DNA from: Fagopyrum homotropicum
Lineage: Eukaryota > Streptophyta > Magnoliopsida > Caryophyllales > Polygonaceae
Direction of reading: 5' to 3'
NCBI GenBank assembly: GCA_033239125.1
Contig: BSWB01000001.1
Coordinates: 112,462,916 to 112,526,915, forward strand
DNA: 64,000 nucleotides
In this document: positions 33,221 to 43,485 of the stretch, one piece after another
Layout: each line of letters opens with the position of its first letter
Position numbering within the stretch: position 1 is the stretch's first letter
Position numbers and translations under genes: made by a program
The notes under the pieces: generated by a model
What the model saw: only the letters and a program-made list of their open reading frames with translations
Told to the model about the DNA's origin: nothing
The model's database searches: none

Positions 33221-33715
33221 CTTGGTTGTTTTGTGGAACCTCTTTCGTTGACTTTCGAACATAAGTCATCGGCTTATCAAGATTGCCGCCAAACCTCTCA
33301 AAATTTCCATGATGTTTCGGAACGTGAGGATACATAACAAGGAATGGGGTAAGCAAATTCTTCAAGTCCCCATCGGACATACAGTCCACAATTGAGTCGT
33401 ATATTGTTAAACACCATTTAAGTAAATCAATCTCAATCGCTATCCAGTATTTACCCCCATGTTCATGCAAGTGCATATGGTATCGAAATTGTATAAGCTT
33501 TTGGTGAAGGTTGGGGGTTCAAATCCAAATATATAGTTTATAATTTGATCATCAAAAACAAACTCCACCTCCCCTGCCTTTTTGACCGCTAAAAATTCTT
33601 GATAGACCTCATCATTCAAATATGATAGAAAGATTCCAGGAAGAATGGCAACACGACCATAAACATCAGGATGATCAACCACAACTTTTCTGAGGTAGAC
33701 AATCATTTCATCGAG
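33221..33715 (-). pseudogene. ULP1-like protease exon(s) with the His/Asp part
   Basis: Minus strand: DEMIVYLRKVVVDHPDVYGR, then FDDQIINYIFGFEPPTF. After a one-base frameshift near 33480 comes HLHEHGGKYWIAIEIDL, then LTIYDSIVDC. The H..W(x)4-5D arrangement followed by IYDS is characteristic of the C48 fold; His is in HEHGGKYW and Asp in IYDS or EIDL. The exon ends at a GTAATA donor at 33215-33220. The Cys exon lies beyond Athila A at 5324-5510. Confidence 0.65.
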
Positions 33716-34635
33716 TTGTTGTAAATAAGGGAAAAAACTAATAATTAAATACCAGAAAATAATACAATAAATCCATACCAGAAACTCATATGAAAATCAT
33801 ACCAAAAACACAACAAGATCTCATATCATAACTCAATACATGAAAATAATCAAGAAAGATACACAAACAGGAAAACACATCATACCAGAATACCAAAACA
33901 TAAGCAAATACCACAAAGCTCAAGCAATAAATCATCTCAGGAAGGACCATGATAATTTTTAGCATATAAATCATCATAACAGATCACATAGATCAAAACC
34001 AATATGCCAGAATCTCATACTAGAAGACTAATGAAATACATAATACCATAAAACCGAAACACATATCAACAAATCAAAGTCATACCAGAGTCTAATACAA
34101 CTAGCTTTTACCAAAAAGCAGTACAACATAGCATACCAGAAAATAATTAAACAAACTGTGGACCCAAGCTTATACCAAAAACACATCAATAGCTCTTACT
34201 AGAAAGGCATACCAGAAACACATCCAAATATATTAAGTTGAATAAAAGTAAGGTTAGTGTTAACTTACATAATCCCACAACCATCCAGTTTTTTGGAGTA
34301 TGAGCTTGAAGTGTTTCTTGGATGGTTCATGGTGATATCCAATTGAAGAAACTTCTTCGGTCGAATCAAGGTATCAAGAATAAAATGCGTATCTGTCCTT
34401 CTTGCTCAAGAAATTATGTTTCGGGGCCTTAGGGATCTTCAATGGGACAACATAGGAAGATACGACAAGGTTGCTAGGTTTTTTCTCACGTAAACCCATT
34501 CTCCTCGGTCCTTTGGCTTTTTTTTCCCTTTAGCAACAATGTCGGGTTTTGGTTTATGTACCAGATTCATAACATAACAAAAAACATTAACAAATGTGCA
34601 CAGAAACAAAATAGATGAAGAATAGTAGTAGTGTT

Positions 34636-35010
34636 TTATACCTCTTCAAGTGCCTCTTCTTTTGACTTATCAACTTCACCTTCTTCCTTGGATTGTGGCT
34701 GGGCCTTTTCTGGGGATGGTGTTTCTTCTGAACTTGAAATCCCAAGAATTTCGAGTTTAGCACCATCAGTTGCAGGTGAGGGTTTCTTGGACGCTTGGGT
34801 GCCTTTAGAAGAAGGAGCCATCTTTTCAAGCTTACTGAGGATCCGGAAACATTGCCCTCCTATTCGGTGTTGGGCGACGGTATGTTTCTTCTGCCTCAAA
34901 AGCATTTGGTTGAGTGTTTCATCCTGCTCTTGAACCTTCATCTTCAACTCAAAAATCAACTGATTTTGCGTTTGTAGTTGTTTCCTCAAATCTTCCACCC
35001 AAGCAGGCTC
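34636..35010 (-). pseudogene. Acidic, coiled-coil exon of the ULP1-like gene
   Basis: Minus strand, about 120 residues: EDLRKQLQTQNQLIFELKMK and QEQDETLNQMLLRQKKH form a heptad-rich coiled coil. A Ser/Lys/Glu-rich tail follows (KSKEEALEEV). Such spacer exons lie between DUF1985 and the C48 domain in this family. Further low-complexity exons at 35097-35280 and 35340-35417 (Glu/Ile-rich) precede it. Confidence 0.5.
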
Positions 35011-35999
35011 CCTATAAATTCACATAATACAAGATTGCATATGCGATATCAAATATGCTTTTGAAAGTAATAAATTCTGGTATGTAAACTCTCATTTACT
35101 TGTTTAAGGTAGGAATAGTGGGGGTGGGATCAGCCAGAGGTGATGAAACCACAGCTTCTGTAGGGAGATTGGTTTCCATTTCTGGAGGATCAACCATCCC
35201 AACAAGGCTACCCGGTGCAACCACAACCTTAGTGAGACTAGCCACTGCCATAATTTCTTCTTGGCTGAAACAACAAAACAAATAATTAAAAAAATGATAA
35301 TTCTAGTATGATAATATAAATATGGGTATGTAACTATTTACCATTCAGCCTCCTCAATAATTTCCTCAACAATTTCCTCATCAATCTCCTCTTTCTTAAT
35401 TTTCTTTGATGCATCCCTTAAAAAAACATTATTAACTAAATGACAAACATACCAGAAATTTAAACCACACAAAACATAACAATATACACATGAAACAAAT
35501 AAAAAAAATATACCAGAAAATATAACTAAACTCATACCAGAATTAAGATAAAATACATACTAGATACTAACAGTAGACTCATACCAAAAAGAAAGAAAGC
35601 ATTCATACCAGAACACTAAACCACAAACTCATACTAGAAAACTAAACACAAAATCATACCAAAAAACTAAACCAAAAACACATACTAGAAGAGTATACCA
35701 GAAAATATAACTAAACTCATACCAGAAATAAGATAAAATACATACCACATACTAACAGTAGACTCATACTAGAAAGAAAGAAAGCATTCATACCAGAAAA
35801 ATAAACAACAAACTCATACTAGAAAACTAAACACAAAATCATACCAAAAAACTAAACCAGAAACACATACCAAAAGAGTATTTAGAAACTCATAACAGAC
35901 AAATAAAGCCAATATAAATAGAACACACATCACCAAAGCATACTAGATTAACAAACCAGAAACTAATGCCACATAATTAAAAGATAAGAGTATGAAATA

Positions 36000-36560
36000 T
36001 ATTGAAATACCTTTTACGCCCTCCTTCATTTTTTCTCTTTTTTGGGGCATCTTCTTTCTTGACAATTTTTTTTGGCCTTGGCAACCTCAATAGAAGACGA
36101 CGAGAAGGACGTGGAGGAGGAGGAGGAGGAGGAGCAACAAAGTCATTACTACTAGATTCCTCCTTCTTTAGGGATTACTTCCTTCTTTGGAAATTCTTCC
36201 TCCTTTGGGGCATCCATGATAAGTGATAACCTTGACACCAAAACCTCCGGGCCTGAATACCTGGACATTATGGAACTCAACCTTGAAAAGATGAAACAGA
36301 TAGCCAGCTTCATCAATATTCTCATCCCCCCATCATTTGTTGTCATCCTTATTTTCTGGAACATGTGGGGACACTGGGATGGTTTTGATGCCATCTTGGG
36401 TCAAGGATGACATCGTATCTTTTTAATTGTTTGGAAGTTGCACTTCATCTTTCCCTTGCTTGATGAAACTCACTTAAGACAAAGTGGGGTTGATTCTTCA
36501 TTACCACATCTGGCAAACAACGATGCTAGTTTGGGAATGGATTCAAGGATGTGAACCTAT
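36000..36560 (-). pseudogene. Degraded middle exons of the ULP1-like gene
   Basis: Minus strand: VHILESIPKLASLFARCGNE follows a TATAG acceptor at about 36557. The frame then breaks; EAGYLFHLFKVEFHNVQVF is readable in another frame near 36260-36330. A Lys/Glu-rich and proline-rich basic segment follows to about 36000. Multiple stops indicate decay. Confidence 0.45.
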
Positions 36561-36753
36561 AAATTATACACAGGAAACACATGAATAGAGCATAGCAGAA
36601 TATCATATCAATAAATGATATCAAACTAATAACAAACTCTCATACCAGAAAATGAAACTAGACAAACATATCAAAAAACCAGATAAAAAGTAAATTAATA
36701 CCAGTGGAAGTATGAAATTAAAATCATGCCAGAAACAACATAACCCAATTTAC

Positions 36754-37150
36754 CTAGAGTGCCAAAGGAAAACCAGAAAGGCAGTAATTTCTTGATTTTC
36801 GAGACTTAGTTGGCTCGCACTCCTGTAGGCTCTCTAGTGTCTTAGAGAAGACAAGACGCCCCCATGGGAATGAATTAAATGCTTTCATGTCCTTCACCAA
36901 AGAAAGAGTGAGATTGGAGACCGTCTTTTTCTTTTCATTGCCAAGCAAAACACATTCAACAAAGAGGATCAGAGCAATCTTAAATTTGCGTTCATCGGTC
37001 TTTATAAGCTTTGGATACTTCTCCTCCAAAGTTCGCAACAAATATTTGGGAATGCCGACCAACTCCTCCATGTCGACATATTCCTCTTCCTTGTATGCAC
37101 TATACCGACACTTAAGGCCGGTAATTTCAGCAAACTCGCTTAAGCCAAAC
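36754..37150 (-). pseudogene. DUF1985 exon of the ULP1-like gene
   Basis: Minus strand: FGLSEFAEITGLKCRYSAY opens the exon after a TATAAG acceptor. It continues with LLRTLEEKYPKLIKTDERKF, ALILFVECVLLGNEKKKTV and MKAFNSFPWGRLVFSKTLES, and ends at a CTAG|GTAAAT donor at 36754. The F-x-L-x-E-F-x-x-I/V-T-G-L-x-C opening, the L..EC(V)LL block and the FPWG block are the recognisable order of DUF1985, a domain of MULE-borne ULP1 proteins in plants. This exon itself is open throughout. Confidence 0.68.
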
Positions 37151-37249
37151 CTTATAAACCAAAAAAATAAAAAAAATAAAAAAAAAGAAAGAAACACATT
37201 AACAATAGAAAGTGGAATGGAGGTAACAAACTGAAAAAGGTGTATAGTT

Positions 37250-37553
37250 ATAAATACCTAAGCAGAGTGTTGTTGATTGCAAACCACATAGAGTGTTTGC
37301 GGTCTGTTTTGAACATTTGTTGCCCCCTCGCATCCAAACCTTCAAGTATAAAGTTGATTAAATTTACACGAGACAACATAGTTATCCACGATGTCTCATA
37401 TTTTGGGTTATCTTTAAACCTGTACATCAACTAGTAAAGGAAACAAGTTTGTTAATACCAGAAAAACATTTCAATAAGAAACCAGAAACTCAAATCAAAC
37501 ATTTAACTTACAAATGAGTCTTCATGTCCATTAGTAGGCATTTCTTCCTCTGC
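37250..37553 (-). pseudogene. Upstream exons of the ULP1-like gene
   Basis: Two minus-strand exons: a short one at 37512-37553 (AEEEMPTNGHEDSF, between a CACAG acceptor and a GTAAGT donor) and one at about 37255-37434 (MYRFKDNPKYETSWITMLSR, then FILEGLDARGQQMFKTDRKH and SMWFAINNTLLR) just upstream of the DUF1985 exon. I recognise no separate domain; both are open and have plausible splice borders. Confidence 0.5.
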
Positions 37554-37774
37554 CTGTGTAAACATACCAGAAAATAATATCAATATTCACATCAAAATTC
37601 AATACTAGAAAGTAATATAAAAACCTCATATGAAACTCAAAATAGAAAGCATACATACCAGACAAATCATATAAATATAAACATGAAACATATCAACAAC
37701 TCATACTAGAAAACAAACCATAAACACATACTAGACAACTCATGTAATATAAACAAAGAATAAAGCATACCCGA

Positions 37775-39816
37775 TGTAATAGCTAGGATTTCCGAATTCT
37801 AATTAATGTTGATTAACTTAATCGTTGATAGTTATTGACCCATAACTCGCAAAGATTGCGTAAGTAATGAGTATGAGTCCCACCGTTATGTTCCTGGCAT
37901 ATTTTTTTGGATGTTTGGGAAAATTTTCACTTTTTCTCCCGGGTAATTATTTTTACCTTTCGGTGTTATTTGGAGCATTTGGGAGCTCCAATTAATAAAA
38001 ATGCAGTTGAAAGAATTGATCAGGACATCGGACATGTCCTAGATATGAAATAACATGAAAAGACAAAACGGATAAAAGAGTCGCTATCCAGATTCTTAGC
38101 GGTTAAGAAAGGTGGCTTAGGAATGCCCAATTTACGAGATAGTTATAAATTAATTATCCCGATAATATTTCGGATTTTATATTCCAGTTTCATAAAGTTT
38201 GGAGATCGGAAAATATAAACGTGTTTTAATTAAATATTTTGGATAAGTATTATTATATTCTATATATATATAATATAATATATGATATATATATTCATGT
38301 GCAGTCGGCTGTATATCTCTTCTTCAATTCAATTGCAATTGCAATTGCAATTCTTTCAGTGGAAGTATCGCCGAAACGTACTATCCATCCTTCAACCTTT
38401 CACAAATCATTCATTTTCGATCCATTTTCAAATCCGCTTGTACCAACGAGTCCCTTATCTTGTTCTCTACATCGTGGTACAAATCTATTTTTCGTTTGTT
38501 AGATTTTTGATAAAGCTTCCGTTTACCGCTATCGGAACGCCGACGGACCACCGCAAGTCATCAAACGTAAGGTTTTATACTGTGCTCTTACTCCCCGTAT
38601 CGCCAAGAGTCCGTACCTTCTTCCGGATCGTATATCGGGTTAGTAACGAATAAGTTATGAATTTATTCGTTTTCCGTATTGCGGGTTAGTATAAATTGAC
38701 CTTAAGTTGGTTAAAATGGATAATTGGAAATTCCATTATGCTCGTTACATTATTCTGGTAATTATGGGATTTTTAGTTTGATGATGATATCATGAGTTGG
38801 ATATATGCCCTGATGTGGCTTTAAGGTTTAGCATATTATTCGAGGTTATAAGATGTATATGATCCCTATGGGTCTAGGTGTGACCCTTTGCTTGATAAGA
38901 GATGTGACATCTCTTTATGCCTTGTCTATAGGCTGTGTTGTTCCTCCAGTATTGAGGTGATCGAGTTGTGGTTGAGCTTTATACGAGGTTGAGGTAAGTC
39001 CGTAGGACTTACTTAGCTACCATCCCTATATTGGGTGTTTGCATGAGTGGTGTGTGCTTTATATCTTTGTTATGATAGCATGAGTTGTCGTTTTTATCGA
39101 CCTATGTTCTATTGACTGCCCCACTGCGTGGCCATGATAACCTTTCCCTTTCATCCCGCCGTGGAGTCTGGGAGGTTTCCTGATGTTGGGCCACACTGGT
39201 TTACAAGAAGGGCGCAATCCACTCCCATAGGGTACACGAATTATGTGACCGATACTCGTACAACTGGACATTGCACTCAGAGGCGGGGATGTATCGGTCC
39301 TCGTGTCACATACTTTCATCTATCTATATATATATACGGTTTTTGAATGAATGGTTATTATATAAAGATAATAAATGGGTTAATATGTAATAGCATGCTG
39401 ATGTGTTTATCTTTCATGAATGTGCTTGTGCTTATGCATTACCTCGTATATGTATGGTTAGCTAACGGTTTCATACCGTGTTGTAGATGTTTACAAGATA
39501 GGCGTTGTTGAGTGATCTGGCAGGGTGACAGGCCGAGGACTCTCGTACATTAGGTGGTTGGTTTGGGATTGTTGTGTTTCCCTCCTGTGTGAGGATGATC
39601 TTTTGTGCCTCCTATTTGAGGATGTTGTTTTATATACTTGGCTATGTTGTTATTTACCTTTGGTTGTACAGTTTATACAGTTTTATGTATTTGTTTTATA
39701 TCTGTCAGTGCCATGTTGTAAGGTCTAGTGAACTTGTTGTTAGGCTATGGTCAGGATCCACTGTGAGATCCTAGCCCAATGTGGCACTCCGAGTCTCGCG
39801 GATTCAGGGTGTTACA
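37775..39816 (+). mobile_element. Chromovirus-type solo LTR in a ULP1-gene intron
   Basis: 2042 bp, starting TGTAATAGCT and ending GGGTGTTACA. The 3' end (GATCCACTGTGAGATCCTAG to GTGTTACA) resembles the LTR end at 57030-57087, giving + orientation. Flanks are CCCGA (37770-37774) and CCAGA (39817-39821). The local intron is made of ATACCAGAAA words, so the original target was probably CCAGA with one later change on the left. No internal region is present, as after LTR-LTR recombination. A (TA)n tract is at 38262-38295. ORFs inside are not genes. Confidence 0.82.
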
Positions 39817-40335
39817 CCAGAAACACAATAGATAGGTATACAAGAAATAAATAAACATCACATACCAGAAACTAATTCCATAAGACATACCCGAAAAACT
39901 AAAACAAGTAACATACTAGAAAAGTTAATACCAAACACAAATGCACTAACAACTAATACAAGACAATACCATAAACACATACCAGACAACTCATGTAATA
40001 TAAAGACGAAACAAAGCATACCAAAAACCATATAAAAATAAATACCAAAAATACAATAGATAGGTATACAGGATACAAATAAACATCACATACCAGAAAC
40101 TAAATCCATAAGACATACCAGAAAAACTAAAACAAGTAACATACTAGAAAAGTTAATACCAGACACAAATGCACTAACAACTAATACCAGAATTCTCATG
40201 CAAATATAAAGACGAAACAAAAATACCACAAACCATATGAAAACACATACCAGAAATAATATATAAACCTATCAAACCCTAATATGAACAAATACCAAAA
40301 ACAATAATACAAGAAAATTTGGAAGAGTATCCACT

Positions 40336-40545
40336 CCATACTAACCACTGGTATATTTCCTTCTCTTGGACCACCAGATAGAACTATTTGAAGACCTCCA
40401 TCATGATCAGACACCGGAGGTGCCTACCCCTCATTTGAAACATCCTCTTCAACAGGTGAAGGAGGCGTTGGGGTTAGAAGATTGAATGTTGGAAGATCAG
40501 AAGAAGACGATCGGTTTCCTACAACCCTATATCGAGTAGCCATAT
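40336..40545 (-). pseudogene. First coding exon of the ULP1-like gene
   Basis: Minus strand: ATG at 40545, MATRYRVVGNRSSSSDLPTF then LLTPTPPSPVEEDVSNEG and a TAG at 40424-40426. The same frame continues after it with PVSDHDGGLQIVLSGG. Proline/serine-rich with no known domain. The donor is uncertain (GTTAGT near 40343 is plausible). Confidence 0.5.
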
Positions 40546-41094
40546 TTCTGTTGGTTAGGGTTTACTATTGATTAACAGGTCAGGATAGATCTGAGATGAA
40601 ATCTAGTATCAACAGGAGAAGATCGAAAAACTTGAAGAATTTGAGATCACGAGAGAGATTGAGGGAGAAGTTTGAGTTGAAGTTGAGGAGTCGAGAGGCA
40701 CTCTGTTAGTTTTTGTTCGCAAATTGAATGAAGCGAGAGGAAGTGATTGAATGAAAGTTACTTATTAAAACCTTCTCATTAGCAGCAAAAAAAATATGGG
40801 GTATAGTTTCTTAAACAAAAATCAAAAAGAGCCTAGTAGGCCAAATTCTTTCGCTAATTTTTACTAGAAGTTTGTAATTATAACTCACTCAATTATTATT
40901 TTACTAATCTTAAATATTATTTTAATTTTTAATATTTAAAGTTTGAATCTTCACTGACAAACTTTTAGCGTCTTGCTCATTTGTAGTGCCTAAATTTTTT
41001 GGCAACAAAATTAATTTGCATGGGCATAATTAGGGTAATTTATTTATAAGTTTAAAAAATGATATGTTGTATAAGAACTAAATTAAAGTCTAAA
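40546..41094. other. Upstream region of the ULP1-like gene and MULE right flank
   Basis: AT-rich, no ORF of note. The leader of the minus-strand gene is expected at 40546-40760. The right end of the large MULE must lie here, but no terminal inverted repeat can be identified because the partner end is outside the window. Confidence 0.4.
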
Positions 41095-42569
41095 GGGAAA
41101 TTCCGGTTGGTACCCCTGTGGTATGGGGTATTCCGGATTTTATCCAACAGTTTTTTCAAGTTCGGCTCGTGCCCTTCAGTTTTGAAAGTTTCCGGAAGTT
41201 GCCCAATTTCGTCCATTATCACTAACTTTGGTTAAAGATCTTATCTTATAGTTAAAAAAAATTAAAAATAAAAATCCTCTGCTTGAAGCCTCGGTTTGAA
41301 ATAAAAATGTTCTAAATTATTGAAATTTTCTAATTGAAGAATCACAATGTGCAGATGCTAATTGAAATTAATTAATTCAAATGAAAATAAAAAAAATCGA
41401 TCCAATAAACTACTGCTACTTCTTCAACTTCCAATTGTTTCCATCAATCAAGCATATCCTTCTCTTTGTAATCATAGTGAACCACATTTTCTTCGATCAA
41501 ACAGATTTCGGCCTTGAGATCATTATCTTCGCTACAACTACATTGTATCAAAGATCTGGTTACGTAATCTTTCAGCTTCTTCAAATATGACATTCGGACT
41601 AGTTTTAGCAAGAACTCATCCGCTCCTTCCAAACACCTGTAACATATTAACAATCCAATTTTTTAACTTTTTTTCGACTCTTTATATCGCTTCTGAATCT
41701 TAATAAGTTCTAGTGCTTACTTATGGATTCTATTTTTCCTTCGATCTTTGTTAAAATTTATCCTTAGATCTCTGTTTGTTGGAATTAAATCTATTTTTAG
41801 ATCTGAAAGAGGATTCCACGATTCTAGGGTTTAAGTATCGCCGTTGGCGATTCTATGGTTTAACCCTAGTGTCGTTGACGATTCTAGTTATGGGCTCGGC
41901 GAAGAAACTTCCTTAGAATCTGAAACACAAAGAATACAGGCCTGCTGGTCATAGAACCTTTGCTGCAAGGAAATATCGTACTAGAGGGGTCCCAATTAGA
42001 GACAAAAGAAGAGTTTAGAAAGTATTGAATACAAAGAAGGCCATTAATGTTGAAACGACTCAACGAGCAGATAAAGAGAAGAATGCTGAAGTAGATAGTG
42101 ATGTCGACCGAGAACAAGTTGATCTGCAAAAAGATACATCAGACAATGAGGTGCCCTGGTTGCTTCACCTAGTGTTCAATCCTTGATTAAAGTTTTGAAA
42201 TTTGTTAATGTCTCTACAACCGGAACAATAGAGGAAGAAAGAGCAAGGAAAAATATTTTGGATAAAGGAAAAGCAACTATGACTGATATGGACAACAATT
42301 TTCCCCTCTGAAATTGAAGTTGAATGATGCTAACTAGTTATATAAAGCAATAAGAACTCATGGCAAGGCGCAAGAGCAAGGCTCTTTTAAAATGAAAGAA
42401 GTGGCGCCAAGCACAATTCCATCATGGATGATCGGGAAAAAATCACCTTTAACTCTTTAGACTAGGGTTAGTAATAATTGACGAAATTGGGCAATTTTCG
42501 AAAACTTTCAAAACTGAACCACAAGCCAATTGTTGGACAAAATAGCCATGGTGCCAACCGGAATTTCCC
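41095..42569. mobile_element. Small MULE with long terminal inverted repeats
   Basis: The left end starts GGGAAATTCCGGTTGGTACC and the right end finishes GGTGCCAACCGGAATTTCCC. Similarity extends inward about 130 bp (CAGTTTTGAAAGTTT and TTGCCCAATTTCGT recur inverted at both sides). Flanks AAGTCTAAA (41086-41094) and AAGCCTATA (42570-42578) agree at 7 of 9 positions, consistent with a decayed 9-bp duplication typical of Mutator elements. The 1.2-kb interior has no transposase. A broken frame from 41890 (MGSAKKLP, then HRTFAARKYRTRGVPIRDKR) is unassigned. The element ends close to the TBP transcription unit. Confidence 0.78.
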
Positions 42570-42578
42570 AAGCCTATA

Positions 42579-43485
42579 GACTTCTTTATAAGCTCTTGAC
42601 AAATTATTCAAAAAAATCCATTATGTAAGTGCGGCCACCCCTTGCTTCCAGCCCGCACCGCCACACCCCATCCGTCTCTCTCGAGGTCCCTCGCCGATTT
42701 CCTTTCTTCCGTGTTGTTGTCGCCCCGCTCGACGCAGCCTGGAACGACTCGACGCCACCAGCCAGTTCCGGCGACGACCGTCGCAGGGATCAGCGTCTTG
42801 CCCAGGGACGTTTGGCCGCCGAATCAGTGCCGCGGCATTCTTTCGTTTTTGCCTCAGACCAGTCGCCTCCCCCTCGCCGCCGGATACCGCCTTACTTCGG
42901 CCGCCATCCACCATCCCTCCACTTCTGAAACGCCATCCAACTCTTGCTTGTGTATCTTGTTTCGAATCTGGGGTGAGTTTTCTCGTTGGGCTAACCCTAG
43001 ATTTCCGATTTGGGGTTTTTCTTTGTGAACTGAGTTCGTTTGTGTTTTTGGGTAGGATATTAGGGTTGGATAGGGTGAGGTTTTCCAATATGCAGGAACC
43101 TAATTTCGGAAATTGGAGATTTTTGCGAGTAGGATTGATTCATGAATATGTGTGTATATTTATAAAAATTTTGTGTTGTAAGTGATTTTCATGCTATCGG
43201 GGCCAGGGAAATGTAAATCAGAAGAAATAGTGACTAGTTAACGAAGGAATACTATTGAAAGATTATTGCTTCAAGATTGCGACTGTGGGTTCCGGATCTT
43301 GGTTTAGGCTTGTGTTCGAGTTCTGTTTTCTAACTTTTGAATTTGGATATAGTATTTGAGGTCTTTGGTTAACAATTAGGCTGATTGTTTCAAAGGTTTT
43401 CGAGTTTCGGTTTTGAGTTGGGGTTGATGATTTTTTTCATGCCCTTATACTATAGTAGGGAGAATCGTACATTTTTTAGAGACAA
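42579..43485 (+). other. TBP promoter-proximal region and 5' UTR with intron
   Basis: A GC-rich, C/T-rich leader (about 42630-42970) ends at CTGGG|GTGAGT (intron from 42972). The intron runs to TTTTTTAG near 43479, six bases before the start codon, the common plant arrangement of a leader intron. The antisense and sense ORFs within the leader are not considered genes. A core promoter is not resolved; the flanking MULE ends at 42569. Confidence 0.6.

Larger units (their letters stand above)
33716..40340 (-). repeat. CTGGTAT-filled introns of the ULP1-like gene
   Basis: The introns between the minus-strand exons (chiefly 33720-34260, 35410-36000, 36560-36750, 37435-37774 and 39817-40340) are packed with ATACCAG and variants such as ATACCAA and ATACTAG, dozens in all. 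This is CTGGTAT on the gene's sense strand. Longer near-duplicates exist, for example 35520-35690 resembling 35700-35880, and 39825-39950 resembling 40055-40190, so some of the density arose by local duplication. Exons between them lack the word. Confidence 0.82.
2577..40545. mobile_element. Large Mutator-like element with transposase and convergent ULP1 gene
   Basis: The outermost layer of the nest. It combines a MULE transposase (+ strand, 2733-4375) with a multi-exon DUF1985/ULP1-like protease gene (- strand, 40545 to 5324), the gene pair known from ULP1-carrying (Kaonashi-type) plant MULEs. Both genes share intron-filling CTGGTAT words. Athila A (5518-33157) and a solo LTR (37775-39816) interrupt it; without them the element is about 8.3 kb in this window. 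The left end is outside the window or hidden beyond 1182. The right terminus lies somewhere in 40546-41000 and I could not fix it, so no terminal inverted repeat or target duplication is claimed. Confidence 0.72.
5324..40545 (-). pseudogene. DUF1985/ULP1-like cysteine protease gene of the MULE (interrupted)
   Basis: A multi-exon gene on the minus strand. It starts MATRYRVVGNR at 40545 (stop at 40424-40426 in the same frame) and continues through exons near 37512-37553, 37250-37434, 36754-37150 (DUF1985), 36000-36560, 35340-35417, 35097-35280, 34636-35010 (acidic/coiled-coil), 33221-33715 (protease His/Asp part) and 5324-5510 (protease Cys part). Proteins of this layout are known in plant MULEs; the C48 (ULP1) domain belongs to the SUMO-protease family, but its role in transposition is not established. 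Athila A (27.6 kb) separates the last two exons and a 2-kb solo LTR lies in the first large intron. Several exons contain stops or frameshifts, so I judge it dead. Exon limits other than those with visible GT/AG borders are approximate. Confidence 0.65.

Noticed and set aside
38239..38653. 87- and 123-codon ORFs in the solo LTR
   Set aside because: Overlapping frames in LTR sequence, Ile/Ser/Leu-rich, with no domain and no sign of coding constraint.
41381..42129. Possible gene inside the small MULE
   Set aside because: The + frame from 41890 has early stops and no recognisable domain; the ORFs on each strand are short and unsupported.
42621..43088. 155-codon ORF on the minus strand opposite the TBP leader, and plus-strand ORFs at 42629 and 42642
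   Set aside because: They lie in the GC-rich 5' UTR and first intron of TBP, overlap each other in several frames and contain no recognisable domain.
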